64,000 nucleotides of DNA from contig JBGSTZ010000156.1 in assembly GCA_041736255.1 (NCBI GenBank), positions 62,001 through 126,000 on the forward strand, in the 5' to 3' direction. Shown in pieces: positions 13,551-22,680 of this stretch (positions are counted from its first letter, which is position 1; every line of letters starts with the position of its first letter). The stretch comes from AVCC01 sp041736255 (GTDB lineage: Bacteria > Pseudomonadota > Gammaproteobacteria > Burkholderiales > Burkholderiaceae_D). A program made the position numbers and the translations under genes. Under the pieces are notes generated by a model. It saw only the letters and a program-made list of their open reading frames with translations. It had not been told where the DNA came from and searched no databases.

Positions 13551-14042
13551 GTCCGTCCGGAGTATCTAACTGATAGTTGCAAAAAAATAAACGTGCGCTA
13601 CGGCTATGCCAGTTCCATGTAAATCGCAAACGCACAGCGCAGTTGCAACGTGCATGCTTGACTTAAAAATGGCATTTTCATGATGGAGGCACAGACTCGC
13701 AAGCCTGGGTAGCAGGAATTCATCGAGTTGATTATATAAAATATTTCCCAAAAAAAACTTATTCCATCGTAGCTTATAGGAGATATAAGCAAATATGCTA
13801 TCCGAATGGATGGCTGGCGCAGCGTCGGCATGCTGCTGATTGCGCTCGCGACGATGCTTGCAACGCCCCGACGGGGCGCTCGGCGCAGGTTAAAACAGTG
13901 CACGGAAACACACCGGCCTGTAAATATACCTGATTACAGTATATTTACAGGCCGCTTAATTATAAGTTTGGATACAGCTATTTCAATACATACTCCATAC
14001 ATGGAGCCTGCTACCGGATGAATCCACAACAGCGTCCGGCAA
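13551..14042. other. 492-nt intergenic region
   Basis: Separates the GGDEF-EAL gene start from the corA stop. It holds the 15-bp inverted repeat at 13915-13953, a small GC hairpin (cgccccg/cggggcg) near 13864 and an ATACTCCATAC copy of the dispersed repeat core at 13990-14000. Candidate short frames on either strand lack convincing ribosome-binding sites; I see no gene. Confidence 0.6.
13915..13953. terminator. Perfect 15-bp inverted repeat downstream of corA
   Basis: ggcctgtaaatatac (13915-13929) pairs with gtatatttacaggcc (13939-13953) around a 9-nt loop. It lies about 90 nt beyond the corA stop. It lacks a clear T tract, so it could equally be a protein-binding palindrome; terminator is the default reading. 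Confidence 0.45.
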
Positions 14043-15008
14043 TCATTTGAGCCAGCCGCGGCGTCTGAAATACCAGAACGGCGTAATCGCGGAAGCCAGC
14101 ATTAACGTCAATGAAAACGGATAACCGAAAGTCCAGTCGAGCTCTGGCAATAGTTTGAAGTTCATGCCGTAAATGCTGGCGATCAGGGTCGGCGGCAGAA
14201 AAGCGACACTGGCAACCGAGAATATCTTGATGATCTTGTTCTGGTTGATGTTGATCAGACCGACGGTGGCATCCATCAGGAAGTTGATCTTATCGAACAG
14301 GAACGATGTGTGTCCGTCGAGCGATTCGATATCGCGCAAAATCTGGCGCGATTCCTCGAACTGGTCGGCATTCAGCAGACGACCGCGCATCAGAAAACTG
14401 ACTGCGCGCCGGGTATCCATCATGTTGCGTCGGATGCGCCCGTTCAAATCTTCCTCCTGCGCGATCGCGTTCAGCGTGGCTGCCGCATCCTGATCGGTAA
14501 AATCCTTTTGCAGCACGCGCCGGCTGACGTCCTCCAGATTCAGGTAAATCCCTTCCAGCGCATCGGCACAATATTCGGCGTCAGTGGCGAACAGGTCGAG
14601 CAGCACATCCTTGAAATCCTCAATCGAACCGGGGCGAGTGCGGGCGCGCATGCGCACCAGACGAAATACCGGCAAATCCTCGTTATGGACGGAAAACAAC
14701 ATGCTCTTGGTCAGGATGAAAGCGACCGTGATGCTGCGCGACGGCCCCTCCTCCTCTTCTACCAGGAAATCGGTGCGCAGATGCAGATCGCCGTTTTCCG
14801 CATCGTAATAACGCGCTGAAGCCTCGATGTCCTTGACCTCGTCTTCGCCCGGCAAGATGACCTGATAGATGCTTTTGATCCAGTCCCGCTCTGCATCGTC
14901 GGCTTCGGTCAGGTCAACCCAGACCGGTTCGATATTGACCAGATCGGCGCGCGTGCCGATATACACCTGTTTGAGCCGGCCATTTTGCAAAACGAAAGCA
15001 TTAATCAT
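14043..15008 (-). CDS. corA: CorA-family divalent cation transporter
   Basis: Inner-membrane Mg2+ (or other divalent cation) channel of 321 residues. The large N-terminal cytoplasmic domain is acidic and alpha/beta; two membrane helices sit at the C-terminus. The signature YGMNF loop between them is intact (ASIYGMNFKLLPELDW), followed by a second helix and a basic end (FRRRGWLK). ATG 15008 has GGGAGAA at good distance. The gene stands alone, with about 300 nt to mtgA upstream. Substrate preference (Mg2+ versus Co2+/Ni2+/Zn2+) cannot be read from sequence. Confidence 0.93.
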   Translation of the reverse strand: MINAFVLQNGRLKQVYIGTRADLVNIEPVWVDLTEADDAERDWIKSIYQVILPGEDEVKDIEASARYYDAENGDLHLRTDFLVEEEEGPSRSITVAFILTKSMLFSVHNEDLPVFRLVRMRARTRPGSIEDFKDVLLDLFATDAEYCADALEGIYLNLEDVSRRVLQKDFTDQDAAATLNAIAQEEDLNGRIRRNMMDTRRAVSFLMRGRLLNADQFEESRQILRDIESLDGHTSFLFDKINFLMDATVGLININQNKIIKIFSVASVAFLPPTLIASIYGMNFKLLPELDWTFGYPFSLTLMLASAITPFWYFRRRGWLK

Positions 15009-15317
15009 TAAATTCTCCCAGTCATGCTGCTGTGCTGAGCGCGCCCACGGCGCGCCACTTCGCGCAACACATACTGTAACTAAATCGGATCGGGACGTTC
15101 AAGCGGGCTAATGGCTAATAGTCGCCGCCGGGAACACGGTAGTACAAAAAGAACGCGACTATAAACTAGCGGGGTGACAAGCTGATGACTACAAGCTGCA
15201 CGGGCAAAACAGCGCCAGTGTACTGACATCGAAACCGGCAAGCAAGCGTATTCACCGAACCGGAGATAATGCTGATTTCAGCGTTAGATTGCGTTGTATT
15301 CCCTGCATTAGCTTGTT
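15009..15317. other. 309-nt intergenic region upstream of corA
   Basis: Lies between the mtgA stop and the corA start and should contain the corA promoter. I could not recognise an Mg2+ riboswitch, small RNA or convincing open frame; the longer frames entering it are antisense shadows of mtgA. Confidence 0.5.
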
Positions 15318-16013
15318 TCAAGGCAGTTCCGCTGCACCCATCCGGTGCAAAATCAGGCGGGTGCGTCGCGCCAGATAGGATGAGCCGCGATGGCTGTCGT
15401 AATAACGCGGGTTGGGCAGCATCACTGCCAACTTCGCCGCTTGGCTGGCGCTCAGATTGGCAGCAGAAACGCGGTAGTAATGGCGTGCGGCCGCTTCTGC
15501 CCCGAACACACCGTTGCCCCATTCGACCACATTTAGATAAATCTCGAAAATGCGTTCCTTGCTCATCCAGAATTCCAGCATGTAGGTGATGACCAATTCC
15601 TGCGCCTTGCGGAAATAGCTGCGACTGCCCGACAGGAACAGATTTTTGGCCAGTTGCTGGGTGATAGTCGAACCGCCGGCCACGACCCGGCCTTTGCGCG
15701 TATTTTTTAGATAGGCTTTTTCCAGAGCGGCCCAATCGACGCCCTGATGCTCTGCAAACAGCGCATCTTCGGAGACGATGATCGCACGCTTGAGATTTTT
15801 CGAAATCCGCTGATACGGCACCCATTGCTGCTTGAGGACGACATCCGGATTTTTTTCCCGCAACTGCACCAATTGCGCCTGCATGAAGCTGGTCGATGCA
15901 GGATTAAACACCACCCACAGACCGATTTGCGCAAAATAATACAGTTGCAGCAGCAGGATCAGCAAGAATGGCGCGAGCACCAGCCACCACAAATATTTGC
16001 GTAGTTTCTTCAT
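15318..16013 (-). CDS. mtgA: Monofunctional peptidoglycan glycosyltransferase
   Basis: Polymerises lipid II into glycan strands at the inner membrane without a transpeptidase domain. The 231-residue protein has one N-terminal membrane anchor (YLWWLVLAPFLLILLLQLYYF) and a GT51 domain. Catalytic-Glu motif EDALFAEHQGVDW is visible, followed by the GGSTITQQLAKNLFLS block, RKAQELVITYMLE and the ERIFEIYLNVVEWG box. It sits 12 nt after aroE on the same strand, at the end of the rnb-tonB-aroE-mtgA run. Confidence 0.95.
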   Translation of the reverse strand: MKKLRKYLWWLVLAPFLLILLLQLYYFAQIGLWVVFNPASTSFMQAQLVQLREKNPDVVLKQQWVPYQRISKNLKRAIIVSEDALFAEHQGVDWAALEKAYLKNTRKGRVVAGGSTITQQLAKNLFLSGSRSYFRKAQELVITYMLEFWMSKERIFEIYLNVVEWGNGVFGAEAAARHYYRVSAANLSASQAAKLAVMLPNPRYYDSHRGSSYLARRTRLILHRMGAAELP

Positions 16014-16025
16014 GCGGAGGCCAGC

Positions 16026-16844
16026 TTAAGACTGCAATTGGGATTGCAGTTGCGCAAATACATCGGCGGTATCGGGCCGCACGCCGCGCCAGAGCAAAAA
16101 CGATTCTGCCGCCTGTTCGACCAACATGCCCAAACCATCGCGCACCGCAGCGCCGTGCTGCGCTGCAAAGCGCATGAAGACGGTCGGTTCCTTGCTGTAC
16201 ATCAGATCATACGCAAAAGTGGTTTTGCCAAAAATTCGGGGCGTTATCGGTGGCAGCGCAGCCGACAGGCTGGCAGCGGTAGCATTGATGACGATGTCAA
16301 ACGGCTCCGCCAAATCGGCGAAATCAGACGCCAGAATCGGCCCGTCGGCAGCGAACTGCTGCGCCAGCGCGGTTGCTTTGGCAGCGGTGCGATTAGCGAT
16401 CACCAATACAGCCGGCCCCTGCAGCAGCAGAGGCAGAATCACGCCGCGCGCGGCGCCGGCTGCGCCCAGCAACAAAATGCGCTGACCGGCCAGCGCCACG
16501 CCGGCATTGCGCACGATGTCGGCCACCAAACCGATACCGTCGGTGTTGTCACCCATAATCGCATCGCCGTCGAATTTCAGCGTATTCACCGCACCGGCCG
16601 CTTGCGCGCGCGCGCTCAGGCGGGTTGCCAGCGCAAACGCTTCGAGCTTGAACGGCACCGTCACATTCGCGCCCCGGCCACCGGCAGCAACAAAGCTCGC
16701 CACGGTTTGCGCGAAGCCGTCCAGCGGCGCCAGCAAGCGCCGGTATGCGATGTCCTGCCCGGTCTGCGCTGCAAAGCTGGCATGAATCTCGGGCGATTTG
16801 CTGTGCGCTATCGGGTTGCCGATAACGGCGTATTGATCAGTCAT
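16026..16844 (-). CDS. aroE: Shikimate dehydrogenase
   Basis: NADP-dependent step of the shikimate pathway, reducing 3-dehydroshikimate. 272 residues, standard length. The substrate-binding SKSP motif (NPIAHSKSP), the catalytic Lys in GANVTVPFK, the Asp of DNTDGIG and the dinucleotide-binding GAAGAARG loop are all present. ATG 16844. It lies 15 nt downstream of the TonB-like gene and 12 nt upstream of mtgA, so the three are probably co-transcribed. Another shikimate enzyme, aroQ, is at 23935. Confidence 0.96.
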   Translation of the reverse strand: MTDQYAVIGNPIAHSKSPEIHASFAAQTGQDIAYRRLLAPLDGFAQTVASFVAAGGRGANVTVPFKLEAFALATRLSARAQAAGAVNTLKFDGDAIMGDNTDGIGLVADIVRNAGVALAGQRILLLGAAGAARGVILPLLLQGPAVLVIANRTAAKATALAQQFAADGPILASDFADLAEPFDIVINATAASLSAALPPITPRIFGKTTFAYDLMYSKEPTVFMRFAAQHGAAVRDGLGMLVEQAAESFLLWRGVRPDTADVFAQLQSQLQS

Positions 16845-16859
16845 GATGCAGTCTTGAGG

Positions 16860-17759
16860 TTAATTGGCAGGCGCGGTAAGCACGGTTTCCAGCGCTTCTT
16901 CGCGGGTGAATTTAAAACGGGCGATGACTTCCCACAAATCGTCCTTGCCGACGCTGCGCATATTGTCAGGAAAGCGACCGAACGGCGCGGAACGCCGGAC
17001 AATCGCCAGCGTGGCGCTGTCGAGATCGGGGTTGCCGGAACTGCGTTCGACGCGCGGCCCGCCATCCCGCTCGAAAATGCTGCCATCCTGAAATACCGGG
17101 ATCGAGACGGTCAACTCGCCATACAGTTTTTTGCCATCTTTTTGCGGGAAATTCAGAGTACCGATCTTTTCGATACGTTCTTGCAGCGCCTTGTAATACA
17201 TCGCATAGCCGACACCACGCGTGCTCGGCGTGATCTGGGTACGCTTCGGGCGCTTGTTATAGTCTTCGATATTCTTGGCAATTTCCGCTTCCATGCGCGC
17301 AATGATCTTGGCGCTGTCGGTCAGATCGACGCCTTGCGGCTGCGGCGGTGTTTCCTCCGGCTTGCCCTTGTCTTTTTGCGCCTGCACTTCAAACGCGCTT
17401 TCCTTCTTCCGCAGTTGGGTCATCAGTTTTTTTTGCTGCACCTCCAGCTCCACCTGCTTGCGCTTGGCGGCCTTTATGCTCTGGCCATCCTCGGTTTTGT
17501 GCAAATCCGGCAACGGCGATTTGGCGCGGCCCTTGTCGGCATTGCCGCCGCCATCGAGGTTGGCTTGCGCCAGCGCTTCCGCCTTCAGTGGTGCCTTGTC
17601 GTGGCGGGCATTGACCAGAATCACCTCTAGCCCGGTGTCGGCCGGCTTGAAGTGCCGCGCTTGCGGCGCGACGAAATTCACCCCCAGCAAGACGCCGTGC
17701 GCCAGCACCGACACGGCAATAGCCAACGAGAACGGGGTCAGTTTATCGAAGAATTTCAC
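16860..17759 (-). CDS. TonB-family energy transducer-like protein
   Basis: Single-pass periplasmic protein with a C-terminal TonB domain. After a short cytoplasmic end comes a membrane helix (PFSLAIAVSVLAHGVLLGVNF), a charged Lys/Gln/Glu-rich linker, then the C-terminal domain ending in SATLAIVRRSAPFGRFP, the typical TonB pattern. The linker lacks the Pro-rich rods of classical TonB. No ATG is near; a GTG at 17759 (VKFFDKLTP) best fits the family start, while a TTG at 17783 would add eight residues. No exbB/exbD is nearby, so partners are unknown. Gene order rnb-tonB-aroE suggests a shared transcript. Confidence 0.82.
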   Translation of the reverse strand: MKFFDKLTPFSLAIAVSVLAHGVLLGVNFVAPQARHFKPADTGLEVILVNARHDKAPLKAEALAQANLDGGGNADKGRAKSPLPDLHKTEDGQSIKAAKRKQVELEVQQKKLMTQLRKKESAFEVQAQKDKGKPEETPPQPQGVDLTDSAKIIARMEAEIAKNIEDYNKRPKRTQITPSTRGVGYAMYYKALQERIEKIGTLNFPQKDGKKLYGELTVSIPVFQDGSIFERDGGPRVERSSGNPDLDSATLAIVRRSAPFGRFPDNMRSVGKDDLWEVIARFKFTREEALETVLTAPAN

Positions 17760-17799
17760 GAATATCGGAACATTAAGTTGCAAAGTGTTGGGATTTTAC

Positions 17800-17824
17800 G
17801 GCACACGCCGCGCCAGCGTGTGCC
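17800..17824. other. Hairpin between the RNase gene and tonB-like gene
   Basis: A perfect 9-bp stem (ggcacacgc / gcgtgtgcc) with a 7-nt loop in the gap between the RNase stop and the TonB start. There is no T tract. It may be a processing hairpin or partial terminator within the operon. Confidence 0.4.
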
Positions 17825-17834
17825 ATAGATGGAT

Positions 17835-19922
17835 TCATCCTGGCAATGCATCCTTGCCGGCCCCTGTACCCGCTTCCACTTCGGCCGCAGCTTCTTGCTC
17901 CAGACTCTCACTCTCGATGGCAGCTGCTTCCTCGCCGGTGGCAACGTCGGTTTCGGCTTCGGTGTCACTTATTTCGCTTATTTCTTGATTCAATTCGACT
18001 TCCACGGCATCTGCACCCGGCACTGCGATCACTTCCAGCAGGCGAGCATCCACCGACAGATCGACCTCGTCCCAACCGATCAGATCGAGCCGGACTTGTG
18101 CGCCGCGCGTCATTGGTGGTGTGCCTGAGAGCTTGATCACCAACGGAATATCAACCAGACGGAAAATTTCATCTTTTAGCACCACCGCTTCGACCTGTTT
18201 GGCATTTTCCTGCCCCAGCCAACGCAGACACCAGTAGCGCTCCATGTTCGACTGGAAGTCGCCGTAAGCAGCATAAGCGGCCTCGAACGCAGACACGATC
18301 GCAAACAGATTGGCGTCGCGCTGTTTAAACGGCGCCACCATCGGCGCGGTGACGCCATGCTCGACGCAGGCCAGAAGCTGCCACTGATTGACCAGATCGG
18401 TATACCGGCGCAGCGGCGACGTGCTCCATGCATATTGATCCACACCCAAACCCTGATGCGGCGCCGCGTGCGTGACCATGCGCACCTGCATTTTTGCCGC
18501 CCAGCCATTGCCGGAGCCGCCGCCCTGAGCGCGATAAATGCCCGGCACGCCATGCTCGTGCAGCAGCTTGCCCCAGCTACTGTTGGCGAAAATCATCAGT
18601 TCGGCGACGATCTTGTCGAGCGGCGCGCCACGCTTGCGGCGCAGCACGCTGACCACATCGTCTTCGACATAAAAATTGAAATCGACCCGGTTGGTTTGCT
18701 CCGCCCTCAGGCCGAAACTCTCGCGCTTGGCCATGCGGCCCTGTTCCAGCACTTGCGCCCACTGCCACAAGACGGCCAGCTCGGCCTTGTGCGGATATTC
18801 GCCCGAGTCCGCGGCCAAAGCTTCTTCGGTGACCAGATGATCGAGATCGTTCAAACGCAGATTGGATGCCATCGGCACCGCTTCAGCGCGCGATTCGGTG
18901 GACACAACCGACCAGTCGGCGGTATCGACTGTGGCGTACAAGGACAAAGCCGGACGAGTTTGGCCGGCGCCCAGCGTGAATGCTTGCACCAGTTCGTCCG
19001 GCAGCATCGTGATCTTGTCGCCCGGCATATACACGGTAGACATGCGCTGGCGCGCAATCGCATCGATCGCATCGTCCGGACGTATCCCCAAACCCGGCGC
19101 GGCGATATGAATGCCGATCCGCACCAGACCGTTGTCCAAAGTTTGCAGCGAAAAGGCATCGTCGATTTCGGTGGTGGTGACATCGTCGATCGAGAAAGCC
19201 CGCACATCGGCCACCGGCAGCTGCGGCATCGCAGGAATCGTGATCGGCGCAAAACCCGTGCCTTTCGGGAAATTTTCCAGCAAGAATTTGCTCATGTGCA
19301 ATTCTTTGGCGGATTTGATGCCGCCGCAGGCCAGCATCAGGCGCGCCGCACTGGTGTGCAAATCGTTGCAAGCGGCGTCCAGCGCCTTGAATTCGAGCGA
19401 ATTTTTATCCGGTTTGAACAGCAGCTGGCGCACCAGCGGCTGCATCGCTTGCGGCAATTGGCCGGCTTTCAATTCCTCTACATATTGCGCCTGCAACAAG
19501 GACTGCAAACGCTTTTTCTCGATGCCGGCCTTTGCTGCTTGCAGCGCCGCTTCCGGTGCAGCCTTGTAGCGGCCCTTGCCTTTTCTATGAAAATAAATTG
19601 GCGCTGCGTGCAGCTTCATCAGCAAACCGGCGGCTTCGCTCGGGATCGGCGCATGGCCAAAATATTCGCTACCCAATTCTGCAAAGCCAAATTCGTCGGT
19701 GCTGGCAACTTCCCACAGGAAATCCAAATCCAGATCATCAGCAGCCAGATGCGCTTCGGCCAGCAATTCGATGGCAGTCGGCGATTCGAACTGCAGCAGT
19801 ACATCTTTGACCCGCACCTTGCTGCGTTTGCCGCTGGGCAATTCGACTTGATACGATTCGCCGGTGTGAGAAAGTACGTGACCAGCTTTGAAATCGCCGG
19901 ATTCTTCGAAAAATAGATTCAT
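17835..19922 (-). CDS. RNase II-like 3'-5' exoribonuclease (RNB domain)
   Basis: Processive hydrolytic degradation of single-stranded RNA. 695 residues. The N-terminal third carries a small beta-barrel-like region (residues 1-60) and a helical segment. The RNB domain begins near 240, with the metal-binding DVTTTEIDDAFSL, then GIHIAAPGLGIRPDDAIDAIA and YMPGDKITMLPDELVQ. A later block (WSTSPLRRYTDLVNQWQLL) matches the catalytic end of RNB. The C-terminus is a strikingly acidic tail of about 60 residues in place of a typical basic S1 end. It is shorter than RNase R. Assigning it to the rnb class rather than rnr is by length only. Confidence 0.88.
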   Translation of the reverse strand: MNLFFEESGDFKAGHVLSHTGESYQVELPSGKRSKVRVKDVLLQFESPTAIELLAEAHLAADDLDLDFLWEVASTDEFGFAELGSEYFGHAPIPSEAAGLLMKLHAAPIYFHRKGKGRYKAAPEAALQAAKAGIEKKRLQSLLQAQYVEELKAGQLPQAMQPLVRQLLFKPDKNSLEFKALDAACNDLHTSAARLMLACGGIKSAKELHMSKFLLENFPKGTGFAPITIPAMPQLPVADVRAFSIDDVTTTEIDDAFSLQTLDNGLVRIGIHIAAPGLGIRPDDAIDAIARQRMSTVYMPGDKITMLPDELVQAFTLGAGQTRPALSLYATVDTADWSVVSTESRAEAVPMASNLRLNDLDHLVTEEALAADSGEYPHKAELAVLWQWAQVLEQGRMAKRESFGLRAEQTNRVDFNFYVEDDVVSVLRRKRGAPLDKIVAELMIFANSSWGKLLHEHGVPGIYRAQGGGSGNGWAAKMQVRMVTHAAPHQGLGVDQYAWSTSPLRRYTDLVNQWQLLACVEHGVTAPMVAPFKQRDANLFAIVSAFEAAYAAYGDFQSNMERYWCLRWLGQENAKQVEAVVLKDEIFRLVDIPLVIKLSGTPPMTRGAQVRLDLIGWDEVDLSVDARLLEVIAVPGADAVEVELNQEISEISDTEAETDVATGEEAAAIESESLEQEAAAEVEAGTGAGKDALPG

Positions 19923-20075
19923 GAATCACTTTGTAGATAAATGCAGATTAAATGCCGTATAAAACACACCAGCAGTGGCACCAGTGTATCTCATATAGAT
20001 ACTATATTATGTATTTTTAATAATGCACTATATGTATGCAGAAATACATTACTTTTAATGCATACTCCCTACCAA
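19923..20075. repeat. AT-rich intergenic region with dispersed repeat copy 3
   Basis: This gap between ubiC and the RNase gene carries atactatattatgtattttt near 19999-20018 and atactccctacc at 20062-20073. The same order of motifs is seen at 58800-58884 next to rnpB. It probably also contains the RNase-gene promoter. Confidence 0.45.
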
Positions 20076-20633
20076 TTAAATATACTGCAGCGTCGCAATA
20101 GCCGGCAGAAAGAGTTCGGTCACCATGAGTATGCCGCCACGACGCCGGTACAGGCAGCGGCGTGCAAGCAACGGTGCATCCATCGCCAAGGTCGTTGCCA
20201 CACTTGCGCGTTGCACCAGCGGATGTCGGGGATGCAAACGGGCATATTCCAGCGTGCCGCGCAACACGCCAGGGTCGCCGAATAATGTGCTGCCCAGAGA
20301 GCGCTCGCCCAGACTGCGAAACAGCGGCCATTGCATTGCGGTCGCTGCCAGCGGCACGATGGTGTGGGCAAACACCATCGGCTGACCATCGCATCGCAGC
20401 AGCACTTCGCGCTCGACCACCTTGCGCGCATCGGGCAAACCGATCGGTGCGCATTCGTCCGCCAGGCAGACCGCGCGCCGCTGCGCCAGACGCTGCACCC
20501 GGAACTGCCCGCAACGCGCCGTCAACTTGGCAGTCAATGACGCCCGATCCGTCAGCCAAGCGCGCATCGACGGTGATGGATTGACCCCGTTCACATGCGC
20601 AACCCAGTGGGCGACATTGCAACGTCCCGGCAT
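20076..20633 (-). CDS. ubiC: Chorismate--pyruvate lyase
   Basis: First committed step of ubiquinone synthesis: chorismate to 4-hydroxybenzoate plus pyruvate. 185 residues from ATG 20633. The family pattern is visible: WLTDRASLTAKL near the N-terminus, the REVLLRCDGQPMVFAHTIVP block containing the conserved REV/R residues, LGxTLF (LGSTLFGDPGVLRG), and a C-terminal RRCLYRRRGGILMVTELFLPA. Its ATG shares one base with the yqiA stop (TGATG), indicating translational coupling in an mpl-yqiA-ubiC operon. Confidence 0.9.
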   Translation of the reverse strand: MPGRCNVAHWVAHVNGVNPSPSMRAWLTDRASLTAKLTARCGQFRVQRLAQRRAVCLADECAPIGLPDARKVVEREVLLRCDGQPMVFAHTIVPLAATAMQWPLFRSLGERSLGSTLFGDPGVLRGTLEYARLHPRHPLVQRASVATTLAMDAPLLARRCLYRRRGGILMVTELFLPAIATLQYI

Positions 20634-21211
20634 CAGCGCGCCACCGTCACGCCGCAAAATGCCAGCACTTCGTCGCCGTAGCGGGCGAAATCGGACAAGC
20701 CATGATCGCTGCCATTGATGATGCGATGCCGCGCGCCTGGGTAGTGCGCCACCATTTCCCGCCAATCCAGCACTTCGTCGCCAGTGGCTGCAATCAGATA
20801 ATAGCGCTCAGGCCGGCTGATAGCCGCCAGCTCCAGCGCTTCCAGTTCTGCAATGTAACTATGCTTGAATTCAAATGGCGCATCGGAATGGAAAGCGGTA
20901 GTCACGCCGACATACGATTCCAGATCGCGCGGCGGCTTAACTGCGGGATTCAGCAATACCGCGCGACAGCCGAGCTTTTCCGCCAGCCAGGTCGCGTAAT
21001 AACCGCCCAGCGAAGAACCGATGATGCTCAATTCTCCCGACGGACAGTTTTGCACCAATTCCAGCGCCAGCGCTATTGCGGCGCTCGGAGAAGCCGGCAA
21101 TTGCGGGCAAAGATAGGCCTCGGTCTGACCCAATGCGCGCATCCGCTCTGCCAGCAGTTGTGCCTTGAATGACAACGGAGAAGAACGAAAACCGTGCAGA
21201 TACAGGATCAT
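20633..21211 (-). CDS. yqiA: YqiA-like alpha/beta-hydrolase esterase
   Basis: Small UPF0227-type esterase, 192 residues. The N-terminal oxyanion motif LYLHGFRSSP, the nucleophile elbow IIGSSLGGYYATWLAE (Ser in GSSLG), an acidic residue in the ATGDEVLDW loop and the C-terminal His in GSDHGLSDF make up the expected triad. The physiological substrate is unknown. The ATG overlaps the mpl stop in an ATGA arrangement and its stop overlaps ubiC, so it is the middle gene of a tightly coupled operon. Confidence 0.9.
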   Translation of the reverse strand: MILYLHGFRSSPLSFKAQLLAERMRALGQTEAYLCPQLPASPSAAIALALELVQNCPSGELSIIGSSLGGYYATWLAEKLGCRAVLLNPAVKPPRDLESYVGVTTAFHSDAPFEFKHSYIAELEALELAAISRPERYYLIAATGDEVLDWREMVAHYPGARHRIINGSDHGLSDFARYGDEVLAFCGVTVAR

Positions 21212-22608
21212 GCTGCCGAAGCCAACGCCGCTGCCGATGCATCTTTTGCAAGCAGATCCAGAATTTTCTGGTGCACGCCGCCAAAAGCGCCATTGCTCAT
21301 CACCAAGATATGGTCGCCCTCTTGCGCGGCTGCTGCGATAGCCGGCACCAGCGCATCCAGTGCGGCAAAAGTACGCGCTTTTGCGCCCAGTGGCGCCAAT
21401 GCTGCTGCCAGATCCCAGCCCAGCACATCCGGCGCGCCAAAGCCAAACACAAGATCGGCATCTGCCAAACTGCCAGCCAGTGCCTGTTTCATGGTGCCGA
21501 GCTTCATGGTGTTGGAGCGCGGCTCCAGCACCGCCAGAATGTGCGCGGTGCCGACGCGCTTGCGCAAGCCGGCGATGGTGGTCGCAATCGCAGTCGGGTG
21601 ATGGGCGAAATCGTCGATGACCGTGACGCCGCCGACCGTGCCGCGCACTTCCATGCGGCGCTTGACGTTCTCAAAACTGGCCAGCGCTTCGATCGCTTGC
21701 GCTGGCAGCACGCCGACATGGCGCGCCGCCGCAATCGCGGCCAGTGCATTAAGCCGATTATGTTCGCCGCTCAACGACCAGCACACTGTGCCTTGCGGAT
21801 GGCCGTTGAAAATCACGTCGAAACTGTCGTCTTCGTGTGTACGCAAAGCCCAGCCGCTGCCATCTTCGACACCGAAGAATTCGGTTTCGCTCCAGCAGCC
21901 ACGCTGCAGCACGCGCTGCATCGACGCTTCGCGTCCATTGACGATCAGCCGCCCAATGCCGGGCACGGTGCGCACCAGATGGTGAAACTGGGTTTCGATG
22001 GCGGCCAGATCCGGGAAAATATCGGCATGGTCGTATTCCAGATTATTGAGAATTGCAGTTTTAGCGTGGTAATGGACGAACTTGCTGCGCTTGTCAAAGA
22101 AGGCGGTGTCGTACTCGTCGGCTTCGATCACGAAAAAATCCGAAGTTTCGCCGCGCTCCGAGAGCCGGGCCGAAATGCCGAAATTCAGCGGCACGCCGCC
22201 GATCAGGAAGCCCGGCGCATAGCCAGCTTCCTGCAAAATCCACGCCAACATTGCGCAGGTCGTGGTCTTGCCGTGCGTGCCGGCCACCGCCAGCACCCAT
22301 TTATTGCACAAAATATGCTCGCCTATCCATTGCGGACCGGAGGTATATGGCAAACCGCGGTTGAGGATTTCCTCCATCAACGGGTTGCCGCGCGACACCA
22401 CATTACCGACCACGAACAAGTCCGGCTGCAAATTAATCTGTTCGGGGCCAAAACCCTGGATCAAAGTAATGCCCTGCGCTTCGAGCTGGCTGCTCATCGG
22501 CGGATACACATTGGCGTCGCAGCCGGTGACGGTGTGCCCGGCCTCTTTCGCCAGCACGGCCAGGCCGCCCATGAAAGTGCCACAAATGCCCAGAATATGG
22601 ATATGCAT
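21208..22608 (-). CDS. mpl: UDP-MurNAc:L-Ala-gamma-D-Glu-meso-DAP ligase
   Basis: Peptidoglycan-recycling Mur ligase that re-attaches recovered tripeptide to UDP-MurNAc in the cytosol. 466 residues from ATG 22608. The Rossmann-like N-terminus (HIHILGICGTFMGGLA) differs from MurC, followed by the Mur ATP loop AGTHGKTTTCAMLA, EADEYDTAFFDKRSKF and the C-terminal domain containing VIDDFAHHPTAI. The DEYDTAFFDKRSKF block is diagnostic of Mpl. With ampD (32758) it points to an active recycling pathway. The gene is divergent from the hypothetical gene at 22681. Confidence 0.95.
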   Translation of the reverse strand: MHIHILGICGTFMGGLAVLAKEAGHTVTGCDANVYPPMSSQLEAQGITLIQGFGPEQINLQPDLFVVGNVVSRGNPLMEEILNRGLPYTSGPQWIGEHILCNKWVLAVAGTHGKTTTCAMLAWILQEAGYAPGFLIGGVPLNFGISARLSERGETSDFFVIEADEYDTAFFDKRSKFVHYHAKTAILNNLEYDHADIFPDLAAIETQFHHLVRTVPGIGRLIVNGREASMQRVLQRGCWSETEFFGVEDGSGWALRTHEDDSFDVIFNGHPQGTVCWSLSGEHNRLNALAAIAAARHVGVLPAQAIEALASFENVKRRMEVRGTVGGVTVIDDFAHHPTAIATTIAGLRKRVGTAHILAVLEPRSNTMKLGTMKQALAGSLADADLVFGFGAPDVLGWDLAAALAPLGAKARTFAALDALVPAIAAAAQEGDHILVMSNGAFGGVHQKILDLLAKDASAAALASAA

Positions 22609-22680
22609 GATGCCCGCTTTAAAATGGAATACTGCGATTTTACCTGAGCAGCCAGACAGCCACCGACAGCCATCGGTAGT

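Noticed and set aside
13806..14021. 71-codon frame with a hydrophobic N-terminus between the GGDEF-EAL gene and corA
   Set aside because: It lacks a ribosome-binding site, runs through the 15-bp inverted repeat and dispersed-repeat core, and has no recognisable family.
16038..17630. 530-codon plus-strand open frame
   Set aside because: Antisense to aroE and the TonB-like gene. Its composition is typical of a reverse frame of GC-rich coding DNA and no ribosome-binding site is seen.
18357..19916. 519-codon plus-strand open frame
   Set aside because: Antisense to the RNase II-like gene, which has clear RNB motifs.
21169..22647. 492-codon plus-strand open frame
   Set aside because: Antisense shadow of mpl, whose Mur-ligase motifs settle the strand.
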